A DNA stretch of 37,246 nt, from assembly GCA_900315125.1 (NCBI GenBank), contig OMXT01000012.1, forward strand, positions 1-37,246, written 5' to 3'. Within the stretch, counting starts at the first letter, position 1. Each line of letters begins with the position of its first letter. Below the pieces are notes generated by a model. It did no database searches. It was not told the origin of the DNA and saw only the letters and a program-made list of their open reading frames with translations. This DNA is from an uncultured Eubacteriales bacterium. Lineage in GTDB: Bacteria; Bacillota; Clostridia; Peptostreptococcales; Anaerovoracaceae. This document shows positions 14,139 through 22,958 of the stretch, piece after piece. Made by a program: the position numbers and the translations under genes.

Positions 14139-15056
14139 ATGACTTTACAGCAGATTCATTACGCGCTGACGATAGCGGAAGCAGGATCCATGAACCGGGC
14201 GGCGGAGAGGCTCTTCGTGTCCCAGCCCTCGCTGACCAGCGCCATACGGGAACTGGAGGCGGAAACAGGGATACAGATCTTTCTGCGAACAAACCGAGGC
14301 GTGCAGGTTACAGCGGAGGGAGCGGACTTCCTTACTTACGCAAGACAGCTGTATCAGCAGTATGAGCTTATAAATGAAAAATATTCTTCTAATAAGGATT
14401 ATAAAAGAAAGTTCTCTGTTTCGACCCAGCACTATTCCTTTGCGGTCAAGGCCTTTGTTGAGACAGTGAAACATTTCGATCCCAGGGATTATGAGTTTGC
14501 TATTTATGAGACAATGACCCGCAGCGTCATAGAGGATGTGGGGGGCATGCGCAGTGAGATCGGCGTGATCTACCTCAGCAGCTATAACCGCAAGGCTATA
14601 GGAAAGATGCTCCGGGAGCATGAGCTGGAATTCCACGAGCTTACCCGAGTCAGCGCCTGTGTCTATATGTGGCGGGGCCATCCGCTTGCCGCCGAGGAAT
14701 CTGTTACGATGAAGCAGCTGGCCGACTATCCCTGCCTCATGTTCCGCCAGGGTGACCAGGGTTCTTTTTATCTGGCGGAGGAGATCCTTGCGGAGAAAGA
14801 TTATCCGAGGATCATCCATGTAAATGACCGGGCAACAAATCTGAATCTTATGGTGGGACTGAACGGATATACCCTTTGTTCCGGAATCATAAACGAAGAA
14901 CTCAACGGCAGCGATTACGTTGCGGTCCCCTTCCGTGAGGACAGGGAGCACCACAACGCAGTCATGGAGATCGGATATATTACGAAGAAGCGCAGCATCC
15001 TCAGCGAGATCGGAAAAACGTATGTCGAAGAAATGAAGAAAGTGCTCTCGGTATAA
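14139..15056 (+). CDS. LysR family transcriptional regulator
   Basis: A 305-residue LysR-type regulator with the N-terminal helix-turn-helix (QIHYALTIAEAGSMNRAAERLF, SQPSLTSAIRELE) and a periplasmic-binding-protein-like effector domain from about 90 on. The ATG at 14139 is preferred over the in-frame GTG at 14130, which nearly abuts the GGAG at 14125-14128. It lies 139 bases before the O-acetylhomoserine sulfhydrylase gene in the same direction. LysR proteins controlling sulfur amino acid synthesis (CysL, YtlI, CysB) are common, so this one probably controls the downstream gene in response to a precursor such as O-acetylserine or O-acetylhomoserine. That is inference from position. Confidence 0.88.
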   Translation: MTLQQIHYALTIAEAGSMNRAAERLFVSQPSLTSAIRELEAETGIQIFLRTNRGVQVTAEGADFLTYARQLYQQYELINEKYSSNKDYKRKFSVSTQHYSFAVKAFVETVKHFDPRDYEFAIYETMTRSVIEDVGGMRSEIGVIYLSSYNRKAIGKMLREHELEFHELTRVSACVYMWRGHPLAAEESVTMKQLADYPCLMFRQGDQGSFYLAEEILAEKDYPRIIHVNDRATNLNLMVGLNGYTLCSGIINEELNGSDYVAVPFREDREHHNAVMEIGYITKKRSILSEIGKTYVEEMKKVLSV

Positions 15057-15090
15057 ATTGAACTTATAACAGGCAATAGATTATATAGAT

Positions 15091-15119
15091 TTTACAAAGT
15101 CCTGACCGGGTGCTATAGT
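15091..15119 (+). promoter_or_regulatory. Predicted promoter of the sulfhydrylase gene
   Basis: TTTACA (15091-15096), a 17-base spacer and TATAGT (15114-15119). The leader of about 70 bases is too short for a SAM riboswitch or T-box. AT-rich sequence just upstream (15062-15090) is a reasonable place for LysR binding. Confidence 0.65.
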
Positions 15120-15195
15120 ATAAACATACCAAGTAAACAGGTTAAAGAAACCCATTAAAATAAAGCACATTGAAACATTTCAGGAGGTAGAAACA

Positions 15196-16485
15196 ATGGC
15201 AGATAAGAAATACAGATTTGAGACTTTACAGCTTCATGTAGGACAGGAGCAGGCGGATCCGGTATCCGATTCCAGAGCAGTGCCCATCTACATGACTTCA
15301 TCCTATGTATTCCATGATTCCCAGCATGCGGCAGACCGCTTCGGCCTGAGAGATCCGGGAAACATCTACGGCAGACTGACAAACTCAACACAGGATGTCT
15401 TTGAGAGAAGGATCGCTGCACTGGAGGGCGGCGTGGCGGCGCTGGCAACAGCATCCGGCGCAGCGGCTGTAACATACGCTGTGGAAGCGCTGGCGAAGCA
15501 GGGCGAAAACATCGTCGCCTCCAAGTACATCTACGGCGGAACATACAACCTGCTGGAGCATACACTGAAGAACTTCGGCATCACCGCAAAGTGGGTAGAT
15601 ATCTATAACACAGAAGAAGTTGAAGCAGCGATCGATGAGAATACAAAGGCGATCCTGGCTGAGACGCTTGGAAATCCCCTGGGTAATGTATCAGACATTG
15701 AGGGGCTGGCAGCCATCGCCCACAAACACAATATCCCGCTGGCCATCGACAATACATTCGCAACACCTTATCTTGTACGCCCGATCGAGTACGGCGCGGA
15801 CATAGTTATCCACAGCGCCACCAAGTTCATCGGCGGTCACGGAACGGCCATCGGCGGCGTTGTAGTAGACGGCGGAACATTCGACTGGAAGGCATCCGGA
15901 AGATACCCCTGGCTGTCTGATCCGAACCCGTCATACCATGGAGTAAGTTTCGTAGAGGCAGCAGGCCCTGCAGCCTTTGCAACATATATCAGAGCGATCC
16001 TCCTGAGGGATACAGGCGCAACTATTTCGCCATTTAACGCCTTCCTGTTCCTGCAGGGCCTGGAAACCCTCTCTCTGAGAGTCGAAAGACATGTGGAGAA
16101 CGCGCTGAAGATCGTTGATTACCTGAAAAATAATCTGCAGGTAGAGGAGGTTCATCATCCGTCTCTCGAGGGTGAGCTGGGCCATGAGTATTACGACAAG
16201 TACTTCCCGAACGGCGGCGGTTCTATCTTCACATTCGAGATCAAAGGTGATGAGGAAACGGCGAAGAAGTGGATCGATAACCTGCCGATCTTCTCTCTGC
16301 TGGCTAACGTTGCTGACGTGAAGTCCCTTGTCATCCATCCGGCTTCCACCACTCATTCTCAGCTGACGGAAGAAGAGCTGACGAATCAGGGAATCAAACC
16401 GAACACGATCCGTCTGTCCATCGGTACAGAAAATATTCAGGATCTGATCGAAGCACTGGACGAGGCTTTCGCCGCAGTAAAGTAA
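15196..16485 (+). CDS. metY: O-acetylhomoserine sulfhydrylase (Cys/Met metabolism PLP enzyme)
   Basis: A 429-residue enzyme of the cystathionine gamma-synthase family, matching O-acetylhomoserine aminocarboxypropyltransferase, which makes homocysteine from O-acetylhomoserine and sulfide. The PLP lysine is K210 in SATKFIGGHGTAIGG, preceded by the IDNTFATPYLVRPIE aspartate strand. The N-terminal FETLQLHVGQE and the C-terminal RLSIGTENIQDLIEALDEAF are typical. The 425-430 length separates it from the 380-residue cystathionine synthases and lyases. It also could act on O-acetylserine. AGGAGGT precedes the ATG. A LysR regulator lies directly upstream, suggesting control by sulfur status. Confidence 0.92.
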   Translation: MADKKYRFETLQLHVGQEQADPVSDSRAVPIYMTSSYVFHDSQHAADRFGLRDPGNIYGRLTNSTQDVFERRIAALEGGVAALATASGAAAVTYAVEALAKQGENIVASKYIYGGTYNLLEHTLKNFGITAKWVDIYNTEEVEAAIDENTKAILAETLGNPLGNVSDIEGLAAIAHKHNIPLAIDNTFATPYLVRPIEYGADIVIHSATKFIGGHGTAIGGVVVDGGTFDWKASGRYPWLSDPNPSYHGVSFVEAAGPAAFATYIRAILLRDTGATISPFNAFLFLQGLETLSLRVERHVENALKIVDYLKNNLQVEEVHHPSLEGELGHEYYDKYFPNGGGSIFTFEIKGDEETAKKWIDNLPIFSLLANVADVKSLVIHPASTTHSQLTEEELTNQGIKPNTIRLSIGTENIQDLIEALDEAFAAVK

Positions 16486-16518
16486 AACGCTCATAAATAA
16501 TAACGAATCCTTAATACA

Positions 16519-16555
16519 AAAAGAGGAGCGCCTGCTGAAGGAACGCTCCTCTTTT
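16519..16555. terminator. Bidirectional terminator between metY and the SDR gene
   Basis: AAAAGAGGAGCG (16519-16530) pairs with CGCTCCTCTTTT (16544-16555). The stem supplies a T-run at either end, serving both convergent genes. Confidence 0.85.
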
Positions 16556-16587
16556 ATGTGTTTTACTGCATGTACGAAGCGGAGAAA

Positions 16588-17310
16588 TCAGATGATCCCT
16601 CCGTCCACGCCGATCACCTGTGCTGTTACGAAGGACGCTCGGTCCGAGCAGAGAAATTCTATGACTTCTGCCACTTCAGAGGGACGGCCGATGCGGCAGA
16701 GGGGCGTCTCCTCCGCCAGTTCCCTCAATGTCTCCTCGGTCAAGTCCCGGTTCATTTCTGTGTCAATTACGCCGGGGCAGACACAGTTCACACGGATCCC
16801 TGAGGGCCCCAGTTCCCGGGCCAGGCTTTTTCCCAGTCCTATGAGGCCGGCTTTGGAGGCGGAATATCCTGCTTCACAGGAGGCGCCTGTCCGCCCCCAC
16901 ATAGAGGAGACCAGCACGATGCTTCCTCTTTTGGCGGAAACCATGGGAGGAATCACGGCCTGGAGCAGATGGACAGCACCGTCGAGATTGACGCTTCGCA
17001 GGTGATCCCACTGATTTTTGTCCATGTCTGTAAAAAGGCCGATGAGGCTGATACCGGCGTTATAGACCACACAGTCAAATGTGCGGATGCCTGTTACAGA
17101 CTGGATCTTCTTGAGCGCCTCCGATATGCTGTCCGGTGAGCCCAGATCACAGCGGAAGGGCAGCGCACTCGTCTGGGAAGCAAGCTGTTCTGCTTCTTCA
17201 TGGTGCTCCCGGTAAAGGAAGACGGGGCGGCATCCAGTTTCGGCAAATTTTCTGACGGCGGCTGCCCCGATGCCCCGGGAGCCGCCGGCAATGAGTATAT
17301 TTCGGCTCAT
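16588..17310 (-). CDS. SDR oxidoreductase, EF-P 5-aminopentanone reductase-like
   Basis: A 240-residue short-chain dehydrogenase/reductase. The nucleotide motif is GGSRGIG (9-15), NAG is at 84-86, and the catalytic set is S135 or S136, Y149 and K153 in YSASKAG. It ends with the VDGG motif common to FabG-like enzymes. The segment SSMWG followed by GASCE before the YSASK motif resembles the Firmicutes reductases (YmfI type) that finish the 5-aminopentanol modification on translation factor EF-P, so I prefer that over a fatty-acid FabG; no fatty-acid genes are nearby. ATG at 17310 follows AAAGGAAC; the longer in-frame extension to 17394 adds a tail foreign to the family. The EF-P assignment needs a tree to be firm. 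Confidence 0.8.
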   Translation of the reverse strand: MSRNILIAGGSRGIGAAAVRKFAETGCRPVFLYREHHEEAEQLASQTSALPFRCDLGSPDSISEALKKIQSVTGIRTFDCVVYNAGISLIGLFTDMDKNQWDHLRSVNLDGAVHLLQAVIPPMVSAKRGSIVLVSSMWGRTGASCEAGYSASKAGLIGLGKSLARELGPSGIRVNCVCPGVIDTEMNRDLTEETLRELAEETPLCRIGRPSEVAEVIEFLCSDRASFVTAQVIGVDGGII

Positions 17311-17421
17311 AGAAAGACCGTTCCTTTCGTTAATAATGTTGAAAAACCGCCCGGTCAGGGCTTTGTTGTAATATATATATTCTGACTTCCCCAAAGATAT
17401 GTGTCAATGTCTTTTTATGCC

Positions 17422-17450
17422 TTGCAAGGCAGGGCGTTTCCTGATAAAAT
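17422..17450 (+). promoter_or_regulatory. Predicted promoter of the GAPDH gene
   Basis: TTGCAA (17422-17427), a 17-base spacer and TAAAAT (17445-17450), leaving a leader of about 84 bases. A short palindrome CCTAATTAGG lies just before the ribosome site. Confidence 0.6.
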
Positions 17451-17540
17451 GTCTCCGTAAGAATGATTCCTATTGTTAGATCGGATTTTTACCGGTCAGT
17501 AGTCTATAGCGCCTAATTAGGTGAAAAGGAGGAACTCAGA

Positions 17541-18557
17541 ATGAGTATTAAGTTAGCGATCAATGGTTTTGGCCGTATCGGAAGACTTGCATTCAGAAAG
17601 GTCTTTGATGACAAGGAATTCGACGTTGTTGCCATCAACGATCTGACAAGCCCCAAGATGCTGGCATATCTGCTCAAGTATGATACAGTTCAGGGCGGAT
17701 ATCACGGTCACACCGTAGATTACAGCGATACGTCCATCACAGTTGACGGTAAGGAAATCACTATTTATAAGGAAGCTGATGCTCATAACCTTCCCTGGGG
17801 AGATCTGGGTGTAGATGTCGTTCTGGAGTGCACAGGTTTCTATACATCTAAGGATAAGGCTCAGGCTCATATCGATGCCGGCGCCAAGAAGGTCCTGATC
17901 TCCGCACCTGCAGGCAGCGATGTTCCGACCATCGTTTACGGAACAAACCACGAGGTACTGAAACCGGAGGATAAGATCGCTTCCGGAGCTTCCTGCACCA
18001 CAAACTGCCTTGCACCTATGGCCAAGGCGCTGAATGGATACAAGGAGATCCTCAAGGGCTTCATGACAACGATCCACGCATACACCGGCGATCAGATGAT
18101 CCTGGACGGACCGCAGAGGAAGGGCAACTTCCGCCGTTCCAGAGCCGGCGCTCAGAACATCGTTCCTACTTCTTCCGGCGCTGCCAAGGCGATCGGCCTT
18201 GTTATCCCTGAGCTGGACGGAAAACTGAAGGGTTCTGCACAGAGAGTTCCTGTACCCAGCGGTTCTCTGACACTGCTGGATGCTGTTGTTAAAGATGATA
18301 CAGACACCATCTCTGTTGAGGGCATCAACGCAGCCATGAAGGCAGCGGCAACCGATTCCTTCGGCTACACTGAGGATGAGGTCGTTTCCAGCGATACGAT
18401 CGGCATGAGCTATGGTTCTCTGTTCGATGGAACCCAGACTGTCGTAGAGGCATGCGGAGATCACCTGTATCTCGTACGTGTGGTATCCTGGTACGACAAC
18501 GAGATGAGCTATGTGAGCCAGCTGGTAAGAACACTGGGATATATGGCTGAGCTGTAA
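17541..18557 (+). CDS. gap: Glyceraldehyde-3-phosphate dehydrogenase, type I
   Basis: A 338-residue phosphorylating GAPDH that converts glyceraldehyde-3-phosphate, NAD+ and phosphate to 1,3-bisphosphoglycerate in glycolysis. The Rossmann motif is NGFGRIGR (8-15); the catalytic cysteine is C152 in ASCTTNC; the partner histidine lies in [10 protein letters not shown]. The C-terminal SWYDNEMSY is the family signature. Length is standard. AAAAGGAGG precedes the ATG. The codon choice is strongly biased, as expected for an abundant enzyme. It is a single-gene unit with its own promoter and terminator rather than part of a gap-pgk-tpi operon. Confidence 0.98.
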   Translation: MSIKLAINGFGRIGRLAFRKVFDDKEFDVVAINDLTSPKMLAYLLKYDTVQGGYHGHTVDYSDTSITVDGKEITIYKEADAHNLPWGDLGVDVVLECTGFYTSKDKAQAHIDAGAKKVLISAPAGSDVPTIVYGTNHEVLKPEDKIASGASCTTNCLAPMAKALNGYKEILKGFMTTIHAYTGDQMILDGPQRKGNFRRSRAGAQNIVPTSSGAAKAIGLVIPELDGKLKGSAQRVPVPSGSLTLLDAVVKDDTDTISVEGINAAMKAAATDSFGYTEDEVVSSDTIGMSYGSLFDGTQTVVEACGDHLYLVRVVSWYDNEMSYVSQLVRTLGYMAEL

Positions 18558-18580
18558 TTACATACAGGACGAATTTCAGA

Positions 18581-18606
18581 GGAGGTCCGGCGCGGCCTCC
18601 TTTTTT
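18581..18606 (+). terminator. Terminator after gap
   Basis: GGAGGTC (18581-18587) pairs with GGCCTCC (18594-18600, one G-U pair), followed by TTTTTT (18601-18606). Confidence 0.85.
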
Positions 18607-18651
18607 ATGTCCCGGTATATTATATGTCCCGTCATAAGTTCATGGCCCTGG

Positions 18652-18681
18652 TTGGCAATGCCGGCGCATTTGTGGTATTAT
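18652..18681 (+). promoter_or_regulatory. Predicted promoter of the cell-wall operon
   Basis: TTGGCA (18652-18657), an 18-base spacer and TATTAT (18676-18681), 22 bases before the start at 18704. Confidence 0.5.
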
Positions 18682-18703
18682 TTAACGCAGGAGTGTTTTA
18701 TAT

Positions 18704-20485
18704 ATGGAAATCATAACTGGAATACTGAGTCTGCTGGGAGGATTCGTTTCCGCCATTTTCGGCGGGATCGGCAGCGTGTTCAGTTCAGACGCGTCCCTCG
18801 GACAGACATATACAACTGTGGCGAGATATGTATTCATAGCCCTGGCTTTGTTTATCCTGCTGCGATCCATCGTATCCCTGATCCGCAGCAAGAACCCGTC
18901 GGAGGTCTGGGCTTATCTTCACATCAACGAGGATCAGAATCTTCCGCTGACCCACTGGGAGAATGTACTGGGCAGGACACGGAGCAGCGATATACGGATC
19001 GACGATATGAGCGTATCCCGCAACCACGGGACACTGACCCGGGACAACGACGGTATGTGGAAATACATGGATCTGGGATCTAAAAACGGCGCGCTGCTCA
19101 ACGGCAGGAGGATCCGGCCGACGGCGATCGTCCGGGTCAGGATCGGCGATGTGCTGCAGCTTGGCGCGTCAACGCTGACGCTGCTGCCGATCAGCCTGGA
19201 GGAGAAGAGGAACAACCAGATCATCCGTGAGGAATATACGGTCATTCCTCTGCCCTGGCTGTCGCTGCTGGCGATCACTGTTTTTCAGATCATGACTGTG
19301 ATCCAGCTGCATATTTCGCTGGGAGATAAATACGTTCCGGGAATCACATACGCGTTTCTCGGCATGTGTATTCTTATGTGGGTCTATGTCCTTGCTGTAA
19401 GGTCTGTTGGGCAGAGGGCTTTCGAGATGGAGATCATCGCGTTCTTCCTGTCGACCCTGAGCCTGGCTGTTACGGCGACATGTCTGCCGAACCAGACGCT
19501 GAAACAGTTTGCCGCCATTGCCATCGGCGTGCTGCTGTTCTTCTTCATGTGCACATATCTGAGGGATCTGGAACGGACGATCTCTCTCAAGCCGCTGATG
19601 TATCTGGCTGCGACGATCCTTCTTCTGGCAAACCTCATCTTCGGAACCACTAAGAACGGCGCTTCGAACTGGGTGCAGATCGGGACATTCTCCATGCAGC
19701 CCTCAGAGATCGTTAAACTTGCCTTTATCTGGGTGGGCGCCGCTTCCATGAATGAGCTGTTCAACCGCAGGAATTCACTGGTGTTTACCGGGTTCAGCCT
19801 GTTCTGTTTCGTGTGTCTTGCTCTTATGGGCGACTTCGGTACAGCGATCATATTCTTCGCCACATTTCTGATCATTTCCTTTCTGCGGTCCGGCGACTTT
19901 ACCAAGCTCATCGTCATTGCCGGCGTTGCTCTTGTAGGCGGACTGATGGTGATCCGGTTCTACGGGTATGTCGCGAACCGTTTCGCGGCGTGGAATCACG
20001 TCTGGGATGCGGATATGATGAATGCGGGAGGATATCAGCAGACGAGGACTATGACCGCATCCGCCAGCGGCGGTTTCGTGGGACTGGGCGCCGGGAACGG
20101 ATGGCTCCGAAATGAGTTCGCGTCGGAGACAGACCTGGTGTTCGGGATACTTACGGAAGAATGGGGACTGATCATAGCAGTCATGACGGTGCTCGCCATT
20201 ATTACGCTTTCTATATTTGCGTTTCGTTCGATCTATGCGGGACGATCCACTTATTATACGATCGCGGCATGCTCGGCGATGACGATTTTCCTTCTGCAGA
20301 CCAGTCTGAATGTTCTGGGCTCTGTTGATCTGCTGCCCCTGACGGGCGTTGCGCTGCCCTTTGTATCCTACGGAGGTACGGCGATGATCGCGTCCTGGGG
20401 CCTGCTGGCTTTTCTGAAAGCGGCAGATACGAGGCAGAACGCCAGCATAGCTGTCAGCCAGAAGGATGAGGGAGAGGTGGTTTAA
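18704..20485 (+). CDS. FHA domain-RodA/FtsW fusion (SEDS peptidoglycan polymerase)
   Basis: A 593-residue membrane protein. Residues 1-62 contain a hydrophobic segment (about 40-62) that anchors the N-terminus. Residues 86-162 form a forkhead-associated (FHA) domain, with the GR turn (90-91), SRNH (105-108) and the following NG, which bind phosphothreonine in this fold. From about 184 to 580 lies a SEDS glycosyltransferase of the RodA/FtsW/SpoVE type with about ten helices, including the GTTKNGASNWVQIG region and the late LPFVSYGGTAM signature. SEDS proteins polymerise glycan strands with a partner class B PBP, here encoded one base downstream. The FHA domain implies control by a Ser/Thr kinase, which is not in the window. 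Confidence 0.9.
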   Translation: MEIITGILSLLGGFVSAIFGGIGSVFSSDASLGQTYTTVARYVFIALALFILLRSIVSLIRSKNPSEVWAYLHINEDQNLPLTHWENVLGRTRSSDIRIDDMSVSRNHGTLTRDNDGMWKYMDLGSKNGALLNGRRIRPTAIVRVRIGDVLQLGASTLTLLPISLEEKRNNQIIREEYTVIPLPWLSLLAITVFQIMTVIQLHISLGDKYVPGITYAFLGMCILMWVYVLAVRSVGQRAFEMEIIAFFLSTLSLAVTATCLPNQTLKQFAAIAIGVLLFFFMCTYLRDLERTISLKPLMYLAATILLLANLIFGTTKNGASNWVQIGTFSMQPSEIVKLAFIWVGAASMNELFNRRNSLVFTGFSLFCFVCLALMGDFGTAIIFFATFLIISFLRSGDFTKLIVIAGVALVGGLMVIRFYGYVANRFAAWNHVWDADMMNAGGYQQTRTMTASASGGFVGLGAGNGWLRNEFASETDLVFGILTEEWGLIIAVMTVLAIITLSIFAFRSIYAGRSTYYTIAACSAMTIFLLQTSLNVLGSVDLLPLTGVALPFVSYGGTAMIASWGLLAFLKAADTRQNASIAVSQKDEGEVV

Positions 20486-20486
20486 G

Positions 20487-21836
20487 ATGAAGAAAATGGA
20501 ACATCGGGCGATCCTGTGCCTGATCCTTGCCGCCCTTCTCTTTGCGGGACTTGCGGTCTACGTATTTCGCTTTACCACCCAGGGTCATGAATGGGCGACG
20601 TATTACTTCAACAAACACATATTCTCAGAGGGTCATCTGGCCACGGGGAATGTCTACGACGTCAACGGAACGCTGCTGGCAGGGAACAGGAATGGAGGCA
20701 TCCGTTATTACAAAGGCTATTACACCCGCCGGGCGACGGCCCACGCCGTGGGCGACCCGGATGGAGCAGTGTCCACATCCGCGGAATCTGCCTTCCGCGA
20801 CAAACTGGTGGGATACAATCTGCTCACGGGGACGTATAAAGCGGCGAGTCACGGAAACGATGTTACCCTGACCATCGATAAAGATATCTGCCTCGAGGCC
20901 TATCAGGCGATGGCGGGACGGGACGGATGCGTCGGCGTCTATAACTATAAGACCGGCGAGATCATCTGCATGGTCAGCACGCCCACATTCGATCCGGCGG
21001 ACCCGCCTAAAATGAGCGAGGCTAAATCAGGAACGTTTATGAACAAATTCCTGCTCGGCACCATGACCCCGGGTTCGATCTTTAAACTGGTCACATCGGC
21101 AGCCGCCATAGAAACATACGACGGTCTCGGTTCCTGGTCCTATAACTGCACTGGATCCAGGACATACGGCAATGAGAAGATCACCTGCGTTTCCGCCCAT
21201 GGAAAGGAGAACTTCCGTCAGGCTCTGGCTAATTCCTGCAACTGCGGATTCGCAGACCTGACCGAGAAGGTCGGAGCGGGAAAAATGAGAAAATACACGA
21301 AGAAGGCGGGCTTGACCACTTCTTACGATATCGACGGGATCCATAATGCGGAAGGGACGTTTCAATTTCCGTCCTACGCGCCCATGAGCCTTGCCTGGGC
21401 CGGCATCGGTCAGTGGAAGGATCAGTTGAATCCCTGCTCCATGCTTGTCTATGTCAGCGCGATCGCTACTGACGGCAGCGGGACCGTGCCTCACATCATC
21501 CACAGTTCCATGAACGATGGTGACAAGACAGACCAGATGATTGACGAAAGCACAGCGAAGCGGCTGCGCAGGATGATGAGAAATAATGTGGAGTCCGAAT
21601 ATGGTCAGTACAATTTCCCCGGCCTTAAGCTCTATGCCAAATCCGGTACGGCGGAACTGGGGAACGGGCTCTCCAATGTGTGGTTCACGGGATTTATTAA
21701 GAACAAGAACTACCCCTATGCTTTTATTGTTTGTGTAGAAAACAGCACCGGATCCGGTGCGAGTGTGGCAGGGCCGGTCGCGAACAAGGTCCTTCAGAGA
21801 CTGGTACTTACGGATTCTGCTGCAACGCAGGAGTAA
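20487..21836 (+). CDS. Class B penicillin-binding protein (PbpA-type transpeptidase)
   Basis: A 449-residue transpeptidase with one N-terminal transmembrane helix (about 8-28). The catalytic motifs are SIFK (S197 to K200), SCN (250-252) and KSGT (385-388). The N-terminal part before the catalytic domain is short, as in the PbpA group of actinobacteria, rather than the long dimerisation domain of enteric PBP2. It starts one base after the FHA-SEDS gene, so the two should be translated together and act as the polymerase-crosslinking pair. ATG at 20487 follows GAGAGGTGG; an earlier in-frame start at 20466 would overlap the upstream gene and is less likely. Confidence 0.9.
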   Translation: MKKMEHRAILCLILAALLFAGLAVYVFRFTTQGHEWATYYFNKHIFSEGHLATGNVYDVNGTLLAGNRNGGIRYYKGYYTRRATAHAVGDPDGAVSTSAESAFRDKLVGYNLLTGTYKAASHGNDVTLTIDKDICLEAYQAMAGRDGCVGVYNYKTGEIICMVSTPTFDPADPPKMSEAKSGTFMNKFLLGTMTPGSIFKLVTSAAAIETYDGLGSWSYNCTGSRTYGNEKITCVSAHGKENFRQALANSCNCGFADLTEKVGAGKMRKYTKKAGLTTSYDIDGIHNAEGTFQFPSYAPMSLAWAGIGQWKDQLNPCSMLVYVSAIATDGSGTVPHIIHSSMNDGDKTDQMIDESTAKRLRRMMRNNVESEYGQYNFPGLKLYAKSGTAELGNGLSNVWFTGFIKNKNYPYAFIVCVENSTGSGASVAGPVANKVLQRLVLTDSAATQE

Positions 21837-21837
21837 T

Positions 21838-22638
21838 ATGAGAGAAGATAAAAAGAAAAATAATAATGGACAGCCCAGTCTCGCCGGCCTGATAGCGGTC
21901 AGGGCAGGGCTGATCCTGAATGCGGCAGCCGTGCTGTGCCTTCTGCCGGCTTTTCTTATGGAGACTGGTTCCGCAATGGACGCTGCGGCGGATACGCTGA
22001 GGGAAGGGAAAATCTTTGGGGGAGGCATGTTTTCCCTTATCGTCCTGGCGGCAGGGGCAGCGGGCTGCATACTGATCATGATCGGGCTGTCGCTGTGTCT
22101 GCGTCTGTCCGAACGGTTCCGGAAGGCGCGTCTTAATTATGCCGGACTTACGCTGCTCTGGATCCTCTGGATATTCCTGCTGAGCCGGGGGTGGAATGCA
22201 CTGGCGGCGGTATCTGCCCGGGGCGGCGCCATGAACCGGAAAATGGTCCTTCTGGCTGCATTGTCCGCTTTGGTTCTTCTCCTGCTGCTGATTTTTTCTG
22301 TGATTGCAAGGCGCAATCTTATGAGCGGCTGCGCCGTAACGGCTGGGAAGAGAGGAAATAAAAAGGTCATGAACCGGTGCATACGCGCGTGGATGGAATA
22401 TCTGGTCGCTGCCCTTGCGGTGATCGTCCCCCTGCCTGTGATCGCCATTAAAGGCCGGTCTTCCTTTATTCATGTCCTGGAGCTCAGCGGCGGCACCATC
22501 GATTCCCTGAACGCCTTTCACGGGCAGTTCAGCGGCCTGACATTTTGGATGCTCATTCTGGCAGCGGCGCTGATATTCCTTATCGCGATTCAGATCGTGA
22601 TGATCATTCGCGTAGGTCAGACGCGGAGAGTGGAGTGA
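21838..22638 (+). CDS. Unrecognised polytopic membrane protein
   Basis: A 266-residue membrane protein with about six hydrophobic segments, a basic N-terminus (MREDKKKNNNG) and no domain I recognise. ATG at 21838 follows AGGAG at 21829-21833 and sits one base after the stop of the PBP gene, so it is the third gene of the cell-wall operon. The longer in-frame extension to 21757 would overlap the PBP and has no ribosome site. A part in cell-wall synthesis or in holding the SEDS-PBP pair is inferred only from the operon. Confidence 0.7.
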   Translation: MREDKKKNNNGQPSLAGLIAVRAGLILNAAAVLCLLPAFLMETGSAMDAAADTLREGKIFGGGMFSLIVLAAGAAGCILIMIGLSLCLRLSERFRKARLNYAGLTLLWILWIFLLSRGWNALAAVSARGGAMNRKMVLLAALSALVLLLLLIFSVIARRNLMSGCAVTAGKRGNKKVMNRCIRAWMEYLVAALAVIVPLPVIAIKGRSSFIHVLELSGGTIDSLNAFHGQFSGLTFWMLILAAALIFLIAIQIVMIIRVGQTRRVE

Positions 22639-22683
22639 TACAGGACGGCATGCTGCGTCGGCACGAATAAGATTCCAGACTAT

Positions 22684-22706
22684 AAGAGCCTCAGGGCTCT
22701 TTTTTA
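22684..22706 (+). terminator. Terminator of the cell-wall operon
   Basis: AGAGCC (22685-22690) pairs with GGCTCT (22695-22700), followed by a run of Ts to 22706. Confidence 0.85.
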
Positions 22707-22836
22707 TTTGTACTGAGAAAGAGAATTTACTGCATTAAATCGTAAAAGCAAACATTCAACGAACACACCGTTTTTTTAGGTATATTGCGGAAATTTTGTG
22801 CGGAAAAACAAATTATTAAAGGAAGTATTAAAGGAA

Positions 22837-22866
22837 TTGACAGAAGACTGGAACAAAATATATAAT
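22837..22866 (+). promoter_or_regulatory. Strong predicted promoter of the symporter gene
   Basis: Perfect TTGACA (22837-22842) and TATAAT (22861-22866) boxes with an 18-base spacer, giving a leader of about 85 bases. Confidence 0.75.
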
Positions 22867-22958
22867 TCATTTATAATTATTTTCTGTTATTTTATAAAGC
22901 ATCAACCGGATGAGGGGCATCCGCGATATGCTTGAGACAAATTGGAGAGGGACAACAA

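Larger units (their letters stand above)
22639..22958 (+). other. Intergenic region between the cell-wall operon and the symporter
   Basis: This 320-base gap holds the operon terminator (22684-22706) and a strong promoter (22837-22866). The remainder is AT-rich with a doubled TATTAAAGGAA-like stretch near 22815-22836. No small gene or structured RNA is evident. Confidence 0.6.

Noticed and set aside
15120-15195. SAM riboswitch or T-box before metY
   Set aside because: The leader after the predicted start is only about 70 bases and has no terminator hairpin or conserved box.
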